Shown in pieces: positions 32,498-42,038 of a DNA stretch of 64,000 nt. The translations under genes and the position numbers were made by a program. The stretch lies in assembly GCF_000161835.1 (NCBI RefSeq), contig NZ_GG697169.2:295852-359851 (forward strand). Direction: 5' to 3'. The notes beneath the pieces were generated by a model. The model searched no databases, was not told the DNA's origin, and worked only from the letters and a program-made list of their open reading frames with translations. The stretch is from Thalassobium sp. R2A62. GTDB taxonomy: Bacteria; Pseudomonadota; Alphaproteobacteria; Rhodobacterales; Rhodobacteraceae. Each line of letters opens with the position of its first letter. The stretch's first letter is position 1.

Positions 32498-34321
32498 ATG
32501 AAACAACTAAAGCACACAGCAAGCAATTTGAACGACGACCAGCTGAACGGCTGGCGGACGATCCGCAGGGTTGTGCCGTATCTGTGGCCTGAGGGGCAGA
32601 GCTGGGTGAAACGCCGTGTGGTTTTGGCGCTCGCTACTTTGTTTGTAGCCAAACTAATCGCAGTCGGAACACCGCTTTTTTACAAAGGCGCCGTTGACGC
32701 GTTGGCGGGGGACGGATCTGAAAATGCTATGTTTTTGGCGCTGGGCGCCGTTGGCCTGACAATTGCCTACGGTCTCGCGCGATTGATGAACGTGGGCTTT
32801 CAACAGCTGCGCGACGTGATCTTTGCCGCAGTTGGCCAACGGGCCCTGCGGCAGTTGGCGCTAGAGACGTTTACCCACATTCACCGCTTGTCGATGCGGT
32901 ATCATATCACGCGCAAAACCGGTGGTTTAAGCCGCATTATTGAACGCGGTGTCAAAGGCGTCGAGTTTCTGTTGCGGTTCCTACTCTTTAGCATTGGACC
33001 GCTTGTTCTCGAGCTGCTGATGATCTCGGTCATTTTATTTTTCTTGTTTGATGTCTGGTACTTGGCGGTCGTTGTCCTAACGATTGCTCTGTATGTTTGG
33101 TTCACCTTTGCGGTCACCGAATGGCGGGTGAAAATCCGCAAGGAGATGAACGACCAAGACACAGATGCCAACCAAAAGGCGATCGATAGTCTGTTGAACT
33201 TTGAGACAGTCAAGTACTTTGGGGCCGAGGCCCGCGAGGCGGAACGCTATGATCAATCGATGGAGAAATACGTCGCTGCCGCGCTCAAAACCTCCTACAC
33301 GCTCGCGTTTTTGAATTTCGGTCAGTCGATCCTGATTACCGGCGGTTTGGCGGCTGTCATGGTGATGGCTGCAATCGGCGTACAAAACGGGGCCTTGACC
33401 GTCGGGGATTTTGTGATGGTCAATGCCTACATGATCCAGATCACCATGCCGCTGAATTTTCTCGGGACGGTTTACCGCGAAATTCGACAGGCGTTGGTCG
33501 ATATGGGTGAGATGTTTGGCCTGTTAGAACAACCAGCCGAGGTTCAGGACAAGGTGGATGCCAAGTCCCTGGTGGTCACTGGCGGGGCTGTGCGGCTTGA
33601 TGATGTGCTATTTGGCTACGATGCCGCGCGTCCGATCCTCAAAGGTGTTTCATTGGTTGTATATGCGGGCGAGACCGTTGCGATTGTCGGGCCATCGGGG
33701 TCTGGAAAATCAACCATTGGGCGGCTGCTGTTCCGTTTCTATGATGTGGGCGACGGCGCGTTGACGATTGACGGACAGGATGTTCGCGACGTGACCCAAG
33801 ACAGCCTGCACGCGCAAATCGGCGTCGTGCCGCAGGACACCGTGCTGTTCAACGATACGATCCTATACAACATTGCGTATGGGCGGGCCGATGCGTCCAA
33901 AGCCGAAATCGTCGAGGCGGCAAAAGCGGCCAAAATCCATGACTTTATCCTGACCTTGCCAGATGGCTATGACACGACCGTTGGCGAGCGTGGGCTCAAA
34001 CTGTCTGGCGGTGAAAAACAGCGTGTCGGCATTGCGCGGACCTTGCTCAAAAACCCGCCGATCCTGTTGTTGGACGAAGCGACAAGTGCGCTGGACAGCG
34101 AAACAGAGCGCGATATCCAAGACAGCCTGCGCGAGATGAGCCAAGGCCGCACCACGATCACAATTGCGCACCGTCTATCGACGATCGCTGATGCAGATCA
34201 GATTGTAGTGTTGGAGAACGGTGTGATTGCTGAACACGGTCGCCACGATGATCTGTTAGAGCGTGATGGGCGCTATGCGTCGATGTGGCATCGCCAGATG
34301 CAGGACGAGGAAGCCGCCTAG
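32498..34321 (+). CDS. ABC exporter of the Atm1/HMT1 type
   Basis: A 607-residue half-transporter. Residues 1-330 hold six transmembrane helices with the Atm1-type segments GGLSRIIERGVKG and LLNFETVKYFGAEAREAERYD. Residues 345-600 hold the ATPase with Walker A GPSGSGKST, signature LSGGEKQRV and Walker B ILLLDEATSALD. Bacterial Atm1 proteins export glutathione conjugates, including metal-glutathione species, and are related to mitochondrial ABCB7. The start follows GGGGCCGGA. Its stop overlaps the convergent DUF1801 gene by four bases. Confidence 0.93.
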   Translation: MKQLKHTASNLNDDQLNGWRTIRRVVPYLWPEGQSWVKRRVVLALATLFVAKLIAVGTPLFYKGAVDALAGDGSENAMFLALGAVGLTIAYGLARLMNVGFQQLRDVIFAAVGQRALRQLALETFTHIHRLSMRYHITRKTGGLSRIIERGVKGVEFLLRFLLFSIGPLVLELLMISVILFFLFDVWYLAVVVLTIALYVWFTFAVTEWRVKIRKEMNDQDTDANQKAIDSLLNFETVKYFGAEAREAERYDQSMEKYVAAALKTSYTLAFLNFGQSILITGGLAAVMVMAAIGVQNGALTVGDFVMVNAYMIQITMPLNFLGTVYREIRQALVDMGEMFGLLEQPAEVQDKVDAKSLVVTGGAVRLDDVLFGYDAARPILKGVSLVVYAGETVAIVGPSGSGKSTIGRLLFRFYDVGDGALTIDGQDVRDVTQDSLHAQIGVVPQDTVLFNDTILYNIAYGRADASKAEIVEAAKAAKIHDFILTLPDGYDTTVGERGLKLSGGEKQRVGIARTLLKNPPILLLDEATSALDSETERDIQDSLREMSQGRTTITIAHRLSTIADADQIVVLENGVIAEHGRHDDLLERDGRYASMWHRQMQDEEAA

Positions 34322-34644
34322 AGGTAGTCGGCCAAGGCTTGTCGCAAGTAGAACGCGGCATCCTTGTCCGCGACTTCTTGTGCGGACTGAAATTTAAGAT
34401 GTCTGCGGGCTTTGCCTTTGCCCTCGAGACGCGCTGAGGGGTCGTCAAACGTCGCTCCCTTGGATAGCTCTAGCGACACATAGCCGTCGTAGGCATAGAT
34501 CCCACCGACAAAGGTTTTGTCGCTGTCGGGATCGGGCGCGATGACCTCGCCACCATATTTTGGTAGATATCGAGCGTCGGGGTGCAATGTGTCGACGATC
34601 TCTTTGATCGCGGCGTCGATGTCGTGAATGTCGTTGGTGTCCAT
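34318..34644 (-). CDS. DUF1801 (YdhG-like) protein
   Basis: A 108-residue protein of the DUF1801/YdhG class, recognised by LHPDARYLPKYGGEVI near the start, the YDGYVSLELSKGA strand and the RRHLKF segment at 80-85. The family is small and has no agreed function; some members are linked to intracellular iron chaperone-like folds. It converges on the Atm1-type gene. Confidence 0.75.
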   Translation of the reverse strand: MDTNDIHDIDAAIKEIVDTLHPDARYLPKYGGEVIAPDPDSDKTFVGGIYAYDGYVSLELSKGATFDDPSARLEGKGKARRHLKFQSAQEVADKDAAFYLRQALADYL

Positions 34645-34672
34645 CCCAATACCCTAGCAAACCAGCACGCAG

Positions 34673-34696
34673 AAAAAAGGCCCCGCAGATGGGGCC
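34673..34696 (-). terminator. Terminator of the RND efflux operon
   Basis: GGCCCC (34679-34684) pairs with GGGGCC (34691-34696). On the minus strand the stem is followed by six T (complement of 34673-34678). It lies 11 bases past the RND permease stop. Confidence 0.88.
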
Positions 34697-34706
34697 CTCT
34701 TTGTCG

Positions 34707-37700
34707 TTACTCTGCAGCGCGCAGCGGCGTCACATCCGCAGGAGCGAGCGCATCATCGTCCCAAATAATCTCTGGGGCTTTGATACGTTTGGCTTCGCAG
34801 GCGAGCGCCCAGTCTTTTGCAGCGCGTGATGACCGACCCATCGACAGTTTGGCCAACAAGCGTCCCATCCAGCGCGCATAGGTCGTGACCCAAACCCGCA
34901 GGGCTAACATGGACGGGGTAAAGATCAACGTCAGTACCGTCGCAATCCCGAGACCAAAGACGACTGCTGTTGCCAGCTGTTTCCACCACAGGGCAGTTGG
35001 GCTGTCGATGCTATAGCCACCACCGATAAAGTCGAGGCTGAGGCCAAACATCATAGGCGCCAGACCAGCCATTGTAGTGATCGTGGTTAATAGAACAGGG
35101 CGAATGCGATCTTCCGCAGTGCGGGTGATCGCCTCGGTCCGCGGCATGTAACGTTCGTATTCTTGATAGGTGTCGATCAGAACAATGTTGTTGTTCACCA
35201 CGATCCCAGCCAAGGCCACGATGCCCGTACCCGTCATAATGATCGAGAACGCCTGATCCATCACCAACATGCCAATCAGAACACCGGCGGTGGATAGAAC
35301 AACCGCCAAGAGCACGAGACCCGCGTTATAAAAGCTGTTGAACTGCGCTAGCAGGATGATGAACATCAGACCCAAAGCGCCCGCGAATGCGGTCATCAGA
35401 AACTGGCCGGATTCAGCTTGTTCTTCTTGGTCGCCAGTCCATTCCCAATCAACAGTGTCAGGGAAAGGCGACGTGTCTAACCATTCGGTCAGCAGCGCGA
35501 TCCGTTCGTTTGGATTGATCACGTCAAACTTGGCGTCATCGGCTCCAATGGTTTCGACAATAACAGACCCTGTGATGTCTTCGGCGCGCTTGAACACTTC
35601 GAAATAGGTGTCACCTGCCGCATTTGCGATTGCGTTGCTGGTGTCAGCATCCGGTTCGAGTTGGCGCAACAGCCCCAGTTCGTTTCCATCCGCATCGCTC
35701 AGTTTGACCAGACTGCCATCGACGTCGGCCTTGACGTCAAAGTAGCGCTGTTGGTCCACACGGTCGATCTTGGCGAGGCTTGGAACTGGTGTTCGGGTGA
35801 CAAAGTTTGCTAATGGAACCAGACCGGATGTCGTGCGTACCCGCAGGCTGTCGAGGGTCGATAACACGCGGTCCTCGCGGGGCAGGCGGACCCGAATTTC
35901 GATCTCTTCATCCGATGATGGGACCCGCATAGTGTCGAGCAGCAAACCGCGCGTCACCAACTGGACCATGCCGCCAACGGTGGCAACATCGGCGCCATAG
36001 CGACCGGCCTTTTCAACGTCCACATCGATCTGCCAGTCAATCCCGGGCAGTGGCAGCGTGTCTTCTATCAAGGTCAAACCCGACGTTGCTTCGAATTGGG
36101 CGCGTGCCGTCAAAACGGCGGCGGTCAATGTCTCGGTGTCGTCACTCTTGAGACGCAGGTGCACCGGTTTGCCGGATGCAGGACCCTGTGCCAGTGCCAA
36201 AATCTCAGCTTTGAACCCTGGAATTTGCGCCAGCTGTACGTTCAGTTCTTCAATAACGACGTCGCCGTCCAGATCGGGACGATCCGAGCGTTCGTCCCAC
36301 GCAATGGTTTCGAACTGGACCTGCCCAACGGTATCGCCGGGTACAGAGTTCCCGCTCGCGTCGGTGTTCAATCCGCCATCGCCCGCAAACGAGAAGGTGT
36401 TGATCACGCCAGGGTGGGCAATGACGATGTCCTCTACCTGACGTACCATCGCGTCCTTTTCGGTGATCGACAGGTTGCCGCGGGCCCGAACATAGACGGT
36501 CGCCTGTTCAGGCTCGGATTCAACAAAGAATTCGACGCCGTTGTTGTTGGCCCCGAAATACGTGAACGTCATCATGACAAACACACCGATCGCGCCAATC
36601 GAGACGATAGGCATGATCGGGTTGCCGGCGATAAAGTTGATGAAATGGCCGAACGGCGATCTCTTGTAGCCTGCCTTGACCTTGCGTTCGCTGCGCCGGA
36701 TTTGAGCGGCGCCCAATGTGATCGACGACAAGATTGCAGCGACAATAAATAGGATCGCACCGGGGATCATTGACGTCACCGATGAGCCAAAGAGATAGGC
36801 GGGGTTCAGTGTTTGCATCGCTCCAAGGAACACCATGTAGAGCGCAGGAATGACCAACAGGGCACGCACGATCCATGGGAACCGCTGCCGCAACGCGTCC
36901 GAGGCATTGCCAAACATGCGGCTTGCGCGGCCAGTAACACCGCCCATAACTGGCAAATAAACCAAAGCCACAACCAACGAAGCGGACAGAACAAAGATCA
37001 AGGTGACGGGGAGCATGCCCATGAATTCACCTGGAACGCCCGGCCAGAATAGCATCGGCAGGAACGCGCAGAGCGTCGTCGCGGTCGATGAGACGATTGG
37101 CCAGAACATACGCTTTGCGGCCTCGACATACGCCTCCATCGGTCCGGATCCGTCTTTGATTCGTTTGTCGGCGTATTCCACCACAACGATTGCGCCATCG
37201 ACCAGCATGCCCACGGCAAGGATCAAACCGAACATCACGATGTTAGAGATGGTGATGCCCATGACGCCCAAAAGAACAAAGCACAAAAGGAACGAGGTCG
37301 GGATCGCAAAGCCAACGAGCAGGGCAGGGCGTGTGCCCAACGCGGCCAGTACAACGATCATAACCAATGCGATCGCGGTCAAGACGGAACCCTCAAGCTG
37401 GCTAACCATAGAGGCGACGGTGCGCGACTGATCGTTCGATGTGCTCACTTGGATAGCGGCCTGCAGTTCGGGTGGCCAACTGGCGCGCTCTGCTGCGACC
37501 TCGTCGCGCACCAGCGCGGCCGTATCGATCAGGTTAAAGCCTTTGCGCTTAACCACTTGTAGCGCCACGGTGCTCTCGCCGTTAAAACGCGCGGTCCCTG
37601 TGCGGTCTTCAAACGTCAGCTGGATTTGCGCCAGATCGCCCAGTGTCACAACGCGGTCGCCGTTGGTTTTGACGGGCAGGTTGTAGACGTCTTGGGGGCT

Positions 37701-38402
37701 GTCAAAGGACGACGGAATTTTCACCGCGAATGCGCCGGTTTCGGTCTCGATTTCGCCCGCTGCAATCAACTGATTGTTGTTCACGACCACATTGATCAGT
37801 TCGCCGGCTGTGACGTTGTAGGCTTCGAGCCGCAAAGGATCGATCACCACTTCGAGCATCTCGTCACGTTGACCTGAAAGGCCAGCCTCGAGAACAGCAT
37901 CCATACCTTCGATCCGGCCCTGAAGATCTTTGGCGACACGCAGCAAAGTGCGTTCCGGTACCGCCCCTGTCAGAGAGACAATGATGATCGGGAATTCAGA
38001 AAAGTTGATCTCGTTGATCGAATATTGATCGGCGCCCGCTGGAAACTGTGCTTCTGCACTGTTCATCCGGTCGCGCACGTCGGCGAGGATCTTGGTTTTG
38101 TCCCAGCCAAACTCGAATTCAAGCGCAACACCGGCGTAGTTTTCAGAGGCCGTCGATGACATGGTTTTCAAGCCGTCCAGATCACCTAGCTCTGTCTCCA
38201 TTGGTTTGACCAACAGCGTTTCACTGTCTTGGGCCGAAATGCCAGGAAAGGGGACAGAGACAAAGAGCGCTGGAATTTCAATGTCCGGCTCACCCTCTTT
38301 TGGGAGCCCCACATATGCCATACCGCCCGCCAAAAGTGACAGGGCGATAAACGCCATGACCATCCGCGCACGCGACGCGGCCCAATCTACGATACCAGTC
38401 AT
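34707..38402 (-). CDS. RND efflux permease (AcrB/AcrD/AcrF family)
   Basis: A 1231-residue inner-membrane RND pump, longer than typical AcrB (about 1050). It has the N-terminal helix, two large periplasmic loops and the two six-helix blocks. Helix 4 contains GMLVDGAIVVVEYAD, where AcrB has two adjacent Asp; only one is present here. The ATTLCAFLPMLFWPG and LTTITTMAGLAPMMFG segments are the paired RND motifs. Between the first block and the second loop there is an additional hydrophobic region (about 490-585), which accounts for part of the excess length. It overlaps the adaptor gene by four bases. No outer-membrane channel gene is adjacent. Substrate unknown. Confidence 0.92.
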   Translation of the reverse strand: MTGIVDWAASRARMVMAFIALSLLAGGMAYVGLPKEGEPDIEIPALFVSVPFPGISAQDSETLLVKPMETELGDLDGLKTMSSTASENYAGVALEFEFGWDKTKILADVRDRMNSAEAQFPAGADQYSINEINFSEFPIIIVSLTGAVPERTLLRVAKDLQGRIEGMDAVLEAGLSGQRDEMLEVVIDPLRLEAYNVTAGELINVVVNNNQLIAAGEIETETGAFAVKIPSSFDSPQDVYNLPVKTNGDRVVTLGDLAQIQLTFEDRTGTARFNGESTVALQVVKRKGFNLIDTAALVRDEVAAERASWPPELQAAIQVSTSNDQSRTVASMVSQLEGSVLTAIALVMIVVLAALGTRPALLVGFAIPTSFLLCFVLLGVMGITISNIVMFGLILAVGMLVDGAIVVVEYADKRIKDGSGPMEAYVEAAKRMFWPIVSSTATTLCAFLPMLFWPGVPGEFMGMLPVTLIFVLSASLVVALVYLPVMGGVTGRASRMFGNASDALRQRFPWIVRALLVIPALYMVFLGAMQTLNPAYLFGSSVTSMIPGAILFIVAAILSSITLGAAQIRRSERKVKAGYKRSPFGHFINFIAGNPIMPIVSIGAIGVFVMMTFTYFGANNNGVEFFVESEPEQATVYVRARGNLSITEKDAMVRQVEDIVIAHPGVINTFSFAGDGGLNTDASGNSVPGDTVGQVQFETIAWDERSDRPDLDGDVVIEELNVQLAQIPGFKAEILALAQGPASGKPVHLRLKSDDTETLTAAVLTARAQFEATSGLTLIEDTLPLPGIDWQIDVDVEKAGRYGADVATVGGMVQLVTRGLLLDTMRVPSSDEEIEIRVRLPREDRVLSTLDSLRVRTTSGLVPLANFVTRTPVPSLAKIDRVDQQRYFDVKADVDGSLVKLSDADGNELGLLRQLEPDADTSNAIANAAGDTYFEVFKRAEDITGSVIVETIGADDAKFDVINPNERIALLTEWLDTSPFPDTVDWEWTGDQEEQAESGQFLMTAFAGALGLMFIILLAQFNSFYNAGLVLLAVVLSTAGVLIGMLVMDQAFSIIMTGTGIVALAGIVVNNNIVLIDTYQEYERYMPRTEAITRTAEDRIRPVLLTTITTMAGLAPMMFGLSLDFIGGGYSIDSPTALWWKQLATAVVFGLGIATVLTLIFTPSMLALRVWVTTYARWMGRLLAKLSMGRSSRAAKDWALACEAKRIKAPEIIWDDDALAPADVTPLRAAE

Positions 38403-39631
38403 TCTGAGACCTCGTTCATGGCTGTCTCTCGGTAGGTCACATCAACTGCGACGCCGTCAGTGACAAACTCTTGACCGACCACAATCACCTCGGCCTGATC
38501 AGGCAAACCAGCAAGCCAGACACCGTCTGCCGTATCGCGCAGCAACGTGACCGGATTAAAAGTGACGATGTTGTCTTGTTCTACAATCCGAACACCCAAC
38601 GCACCTTGGTCGTTTAATGTCAAAGCGGACTGAGGCAGCATATGTGCGGCTGTGCCTGCGGCTTGGACTAGGATTTCTGCTGTTTGTCCGTCGCGAATGC
38701 TGAGATCGCTATTGGGAACCTGTACTTCGACGCGGAACGTTCGTGTGGTTGGGTCCGCCGAGCGGCTCAGAAATGTAACGCGCCCAGTGACTTCATCGCC
38801 CGATGCCAGCAACGCACCAGCGACTGCGCCAACTTCGAGTTTGTTGACTTCGGTTTCTGGGGCAAATCCAACCAGTTTAATCGGGTCGAGCTGAATGATC
38901 GTTGCGCATGCGGAACCGGGCTGTAGGAGGGACCCCAGCTCGGCTGCATCTGTTTCGAGCAGGCCGTCAAATGGCGCAGAGATTTGCAGACGCTCGATGT
39001 CCTGTTCAACCGCGGCGATGGCGGCTTCGGCACTCTCGATTGAGGATGCTGCAGACGCCACACCGGAAATAGCGGCTTGCAAACCTGCCTCAGCGGATTC
39101 TGCGGCAGCTTCCGAGCTTGCCACGCGGGTGTCCGAGGCAAATCCGTCTTGGCCTAGTTTGCGTGCTGCATTCAAATTAATTTGTGCCTCTGTTACGCGG
39201 GCGCGAGCCTCGACGACACGGGCTTGTGTTTCGGGCAGGCGTGCTTGGGCTCCGGCCAATGCAGCGCGTGCTTCGGCCAGCGATGCGTTGCGCGTCCCCA
39301 CGTCCAATTGGCATAGAATCGTGCCAGCCTCGACAAACGCACCTTTGCGCAACGGGTCAGAGATAACCAATCCGGACGTTTCGGCGCGGACGTCGACCTG
39401 TCGCGCTGCTTCGGTTTGGCCGCGCAGGATGATTGCGTTGGCGATGTCAGAGGCTGTAGATTTCACCGCAACCACACCGACGCGTGGCGTTTCATCGGGA
39501 GCTTCTTCGCCAGCCACGTCGCTTGAGACTGCGCCACCTTGGGCAAACGCCATCAGGCTCTCGCGCTCAATGACCAGCGTGTAGAGAAACGCAGACACCA
39601 AAATGGCGGTCAAGATCGGAAACAGTCGCAT
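38399..39631 (-). CDS. RND efflux periplasmic adaptor (membrane fusion protein)
   Basis: A 410-residue adaptor with an N-terminal membrane segment (LFPILTAILVSAFLYTLVIE, residues 3-22), a lipoyl-like barrel (RGQTEAARQVDVRAETSGLV), a long Ala/Glu-rich coiled-coil hairpin (about 110-215), and a second lipoyl half (ISAPFDGLLETDAAELG) with a beta-barrel domain. It links the inner-membrane RND permease, whose start overlaps its stop, to an outer-membrane channel. It is the first gene of a two-gene operon. Confidence 0.93.
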   Translation of the reverse strand: MRLFPILTAILVSAFLYTLVIERESLMAFAQGGAVSSDVAGEEAPDETPRVGVVAVKSTASDIANAIILRGQTEAARQVDVRAETSGLVISDPLRKGAFVEAGTILCQLDVGTRNASLAEARAALAGAQARLPETQARVVEARARVTEAQINLNAARKLGQDGFASDTRVASSEAAAESAEAGLQAAISGVASAASSIESAEAAIAAVEQDIERLQISAPFDGLLETDAAELGSLLQPGSACATIIQLDPIKLVGFAPETEVNKLEVGAVAGALLASGDEVTGRVTFLSRSADPTTRTFRVEVQVPNSDLSIRDGQTAEILVQAAGTAAHMLPQSALTLNDQGALGVRIVEQDNIVTFNPVTLLRDTADGVWLAGLPDQAEVIVVGQEFVTDGVAVDVTYRETAMNEVSE

Positions 39632-39658
39632 GGCAATGCCTCTTAGTCTGGCAGGCGA

Positions 39659-39674
39659 GTGACCTATGCGTCAC
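39659..39674. promoter_or_regulatory. Short inverted repeat upstream of the RND operon
   Basis: GTGAC-6-GTCAC lies 28 bases upstream of the adaptor start, within a 293-bp gap that contains no gene. It could be an operator, but no regulator gene is adjacent. The rest of the gap (to 39924) is AT-rich around 39715-39770 and should carry both divergent promoters. Confidence 0.25.
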
Positions 39675-39924
39675 CCGCTATGGGAACGGTGAGAGCCGGT
39701 TCGATGTCCAGCGAGAGTGATATAGTAATAATACGCTAAACTAACCAGTTCAGATTAAAGATTTTTGGGACAAGCCGCAAGGCTCATTTCGCAGGTGCAG
39801 AAACCGTTGCCGCAAGATGTGCTAGGTCGATCCGGGCGAGGGCTTGGCAATGCATTGGAATCCAAGGTATGAGAGGCACAACAGACAGCGCATCTCGCGT
39901 TGAACAAATTCATAGGGTGCAACG

Positions 39925-40620
39925 GTGAGCAACGAAGACAGCTTTATCAATGAAGTGAACGACGAGGTCCGCGAGGATCAGTTGTTCCAGACCTTTCGCA
40001 AATACGGATGGGTTGCCGCCCTTGTGGTTGTGGCTCTGGTTGGCGGGGCTGCATGGTCCGAATTCAGCAAGTCGCGCACTGAAAATCAGGCCAAGGCGTT
40101 GGGCGATGCCGTCCTCGATGCCCTAGAGACTGAAGAGCCCGTTGACGCTGTTGCCGCGCTTGAGACAATAGACGCCACGGGCAATGCCGCCGCAGTCACT
40201 GCATTGTTGCGCGCCGCTGAGTTGCAGCGAGCAGATGCTGCGGCTGATGCCGCTGACGTCTTGGATAGTGTGTCGTTGGATGGCGACGTTGATCCGATCT
40301 ACCGCGATCTCGCTACATTCAAGGCATTGTTGCTGCGCGCGGACACCTTGGACGCGTCCGAGCGCCGCGCAGGTTTCCACGCGTTGTCCCAACCGGGCAA
40401 CCCTTATCGGTTGATGTCGGTTGAACAGATCGCGTTGCTGGATGTCGAAGCAGATGATCTTGAGGCGGCTCTGCGCGGTTTTGCAGCCATTCTAGAAGAC
40501 GCTGAAGCGACGACAGGCTTGCGTCGCCGTGCAAGAGGCATGATTGTGGCCTTGGGCGCGGATCCGGACGAATTGGTGTCAGATGCATTTGTAGAAGACA
40601 CCGCCGCGACGAACGAATAG
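39925..40620 (+). CDS. YfgM-like TPR membrane protein
   Basis: A 231-residue protein with a short cytoplasmic N-terminus (FINEVNDEVREDQLFQTFRKYG), one transmembrane helix (WVAALVVVALVGGAAW, about 31-46) and a helical TPR-like periplasmic domain. This matches the YfgM/ancillary SecYEG translocon subunit class, a DUF2133-type protein that helps outer membrane protein biogenesis. Gene order with bamB and der is conserved with Escherichia coli. The start is GTG at 39925 behind an AGGGTG site. Confidence 0.85.
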   Translation: MSNEDSFINEVNDEVREDQLFQTFRKYGWVAALVVVALVGGAAWSEFSKSRTENQAKALGDAVLDALETEEPVDAVAALETIDATGNAAAVTALLRAAELQRADAAADAADVLDSVSLDGDVDPIYRDLATFKALLLRADTLDASERRAGFHALSQPGNPYRLMSVEQIALLDVEADDLEAALRGFAAILEDAEATTGLRRRARGMIVALGADPDELVSDAFVEDTAATNE

Positions 40621-40674
40621 GGTCACCCCCAATTGGGCATAGTCCCAACGGTGATGCAGTGAGAGGGCAGGAAC

Positions 40675-41991
40675 GTGATTACAGTCAGAACCACTCTTTT
40701 GGTCTGTGGCTTTGCCGCGTTGACCGCATGCGGCGGTCGCGATGTTATCCTTCCGGGTGAGCGGGTTGATATTCGCGACGGAATTGGAAGCGAAGCGGTA
40801 GACACAGCTGAGGCGAACCAGTCGGTTCCAATCTCGCTACCTGCCACACAAGCCAACGCAAATTGGACGCACCGCAACGGTTCTGCACAGCACCGTCTGC
40901 AACATCCCGCCTATTCTGGATCGCTGACACCTGTTTGGACTGCTGACATCGGCAGTGGCGACAGCCGTCGCGCACGGATCACCGCCGATCCGATTGTTGC
41001 GGGCGGGCGAATCTTTACTTTGGACGCACTGTCCCAAGTGGTAGCGACCTCTACGAGCGGCGCGACCCTCTGGGCCCGTGATCTGACCCCGGGGATTGAA
41101 CGCGGCACTGACGCATCCGGTGGTGGACTGGCATTTGCAGGCGACCGTCTGTTCGTGACCACAGGCTTTGGCGAATTGACCGCTATCGATGCTGCAACAG
41201 GATCCGAGATTTGGTCCCAAGACCTTGATGCGCCGGGTGGCTCTGCCCCGACAGTTGCAGGTGATTTGGTCTATGTGACATCGCGCGATAGCCGCGCATG
41301 GGCCGTCGAAGTTGATAGTGGCCGCATTCGTTATGCCGTTGATGGGACACCATCATCGTCGAATTTTGCGGGTGGGGCAGGAGCCGCGATTGCGGGGGAC
41401 CTTGTTGTTTTCCCATTCCCATCTGGCGAAGTCATGGCAATGTTCCGGCAGGGCGGCCTGCGTCGTTGGAGCTCGACCGTGTCGGGAGAGCGTGATGGCC
41501 GTGCGGCAGCGTCTGTTTCTGACATTTCAGGTGATCCCGTCGTGGATGGCAACCGGATCTACGTTGGCAATCAAAGCGGACGCCTCGTGGCGTTGAACGC
41601 GACGAATGGCGATCGTATCTGGACCGCGACTGAGGGCGCGTTGAACCCCATCTGGCCAGAAGGCGGTTCTTTGTTCCTCGTCAATGATCTCAACGAACTG
41701 GTGCGTCTTGATTCAAATGATGGCAGCCGGCTCTGGGGCACTCAGCTTCCAGTATTTGTAGAAAAGCGGACCCGTCGTCAGCGGACTATTTTTGCCCACT
41801 ATGGCCCTGTTTTGGCCAGTGGCCGCCTGATCGTTGCGTCGTCAGATGGCAATGTGCGCCTGTTTAACCCCCAAGATGGGTCGTTGATTGGTCAAGCCGA
41901 ACTGCGCGGGGGTGCCGCGAGCAACCCCGTTGTTGCGGGCGGGACGCTCTATATTGTGACGAAACGCGGACAACTGGTGGCGTTCCGCTAA
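40675..41991 (+). CDS. bamB: Outer membrane assembly lipoprotein BamB-like
   Basis: A 438-residue protein with a lipoprotein signal (LVCGFAALTAC, lipidated Cys at about 19) and then PQQ-like beta-propeller repeats such as AIDAATGSEIWSQDLDAPGG and ALNATNGDRIW. BamB is the propeller subunit of the BAM complex, bound to the inner leaflet of the outer membrane. Here it lies between the yfgM-like gene and der, as in many proteobacteria. The GTG at 40675 is chosen because AGGGCAGG lies just upstream and the lipobox follows at the right distance. Confidence 0.92.
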   Translation: MITVRTTLLVCGFAALTACGGRDVILPGERVDIRDGIGSEAVDTAEANQSVPISLPATQANANWTHRNGSAQHRLQHPAYSGSLTPVWTADIGSGDSRRARITADPIVAGGRIFTLDALSQVVATSTSGATLWARDLTPGIERGTDASGGGLAFAGDRLFVTTGFGELTAIDAATGSEIWSQDLDAPGGSAPTVAGDLVYVTSRDSRAWAVEVDSGRIRYAVDGTPSSSNFAGGAGAAIAGDLVVFPFPSGEVMAMFRQGGLRRWSSTVSGERDGRAAASVSDISGDPVVDGNRIYVGNQSGRLVALNATNGDRIWTATEGALNPIWPEGGSLFLVNDLNELVRLDSNDGSRLWGTQLPVFVEKRTRRQRTIFAHYGPVLASGRLIVASSDGNVRLFNPQDGSLIGQAELRGGAASNPVVAGGTLYIVTKRGQLVAFR

Positions 41992-42038
41992 GTTCTGGTA
42001 TAGCGGGCGAGCCTGACCCGTTAGAAAAGTGACCTGAC

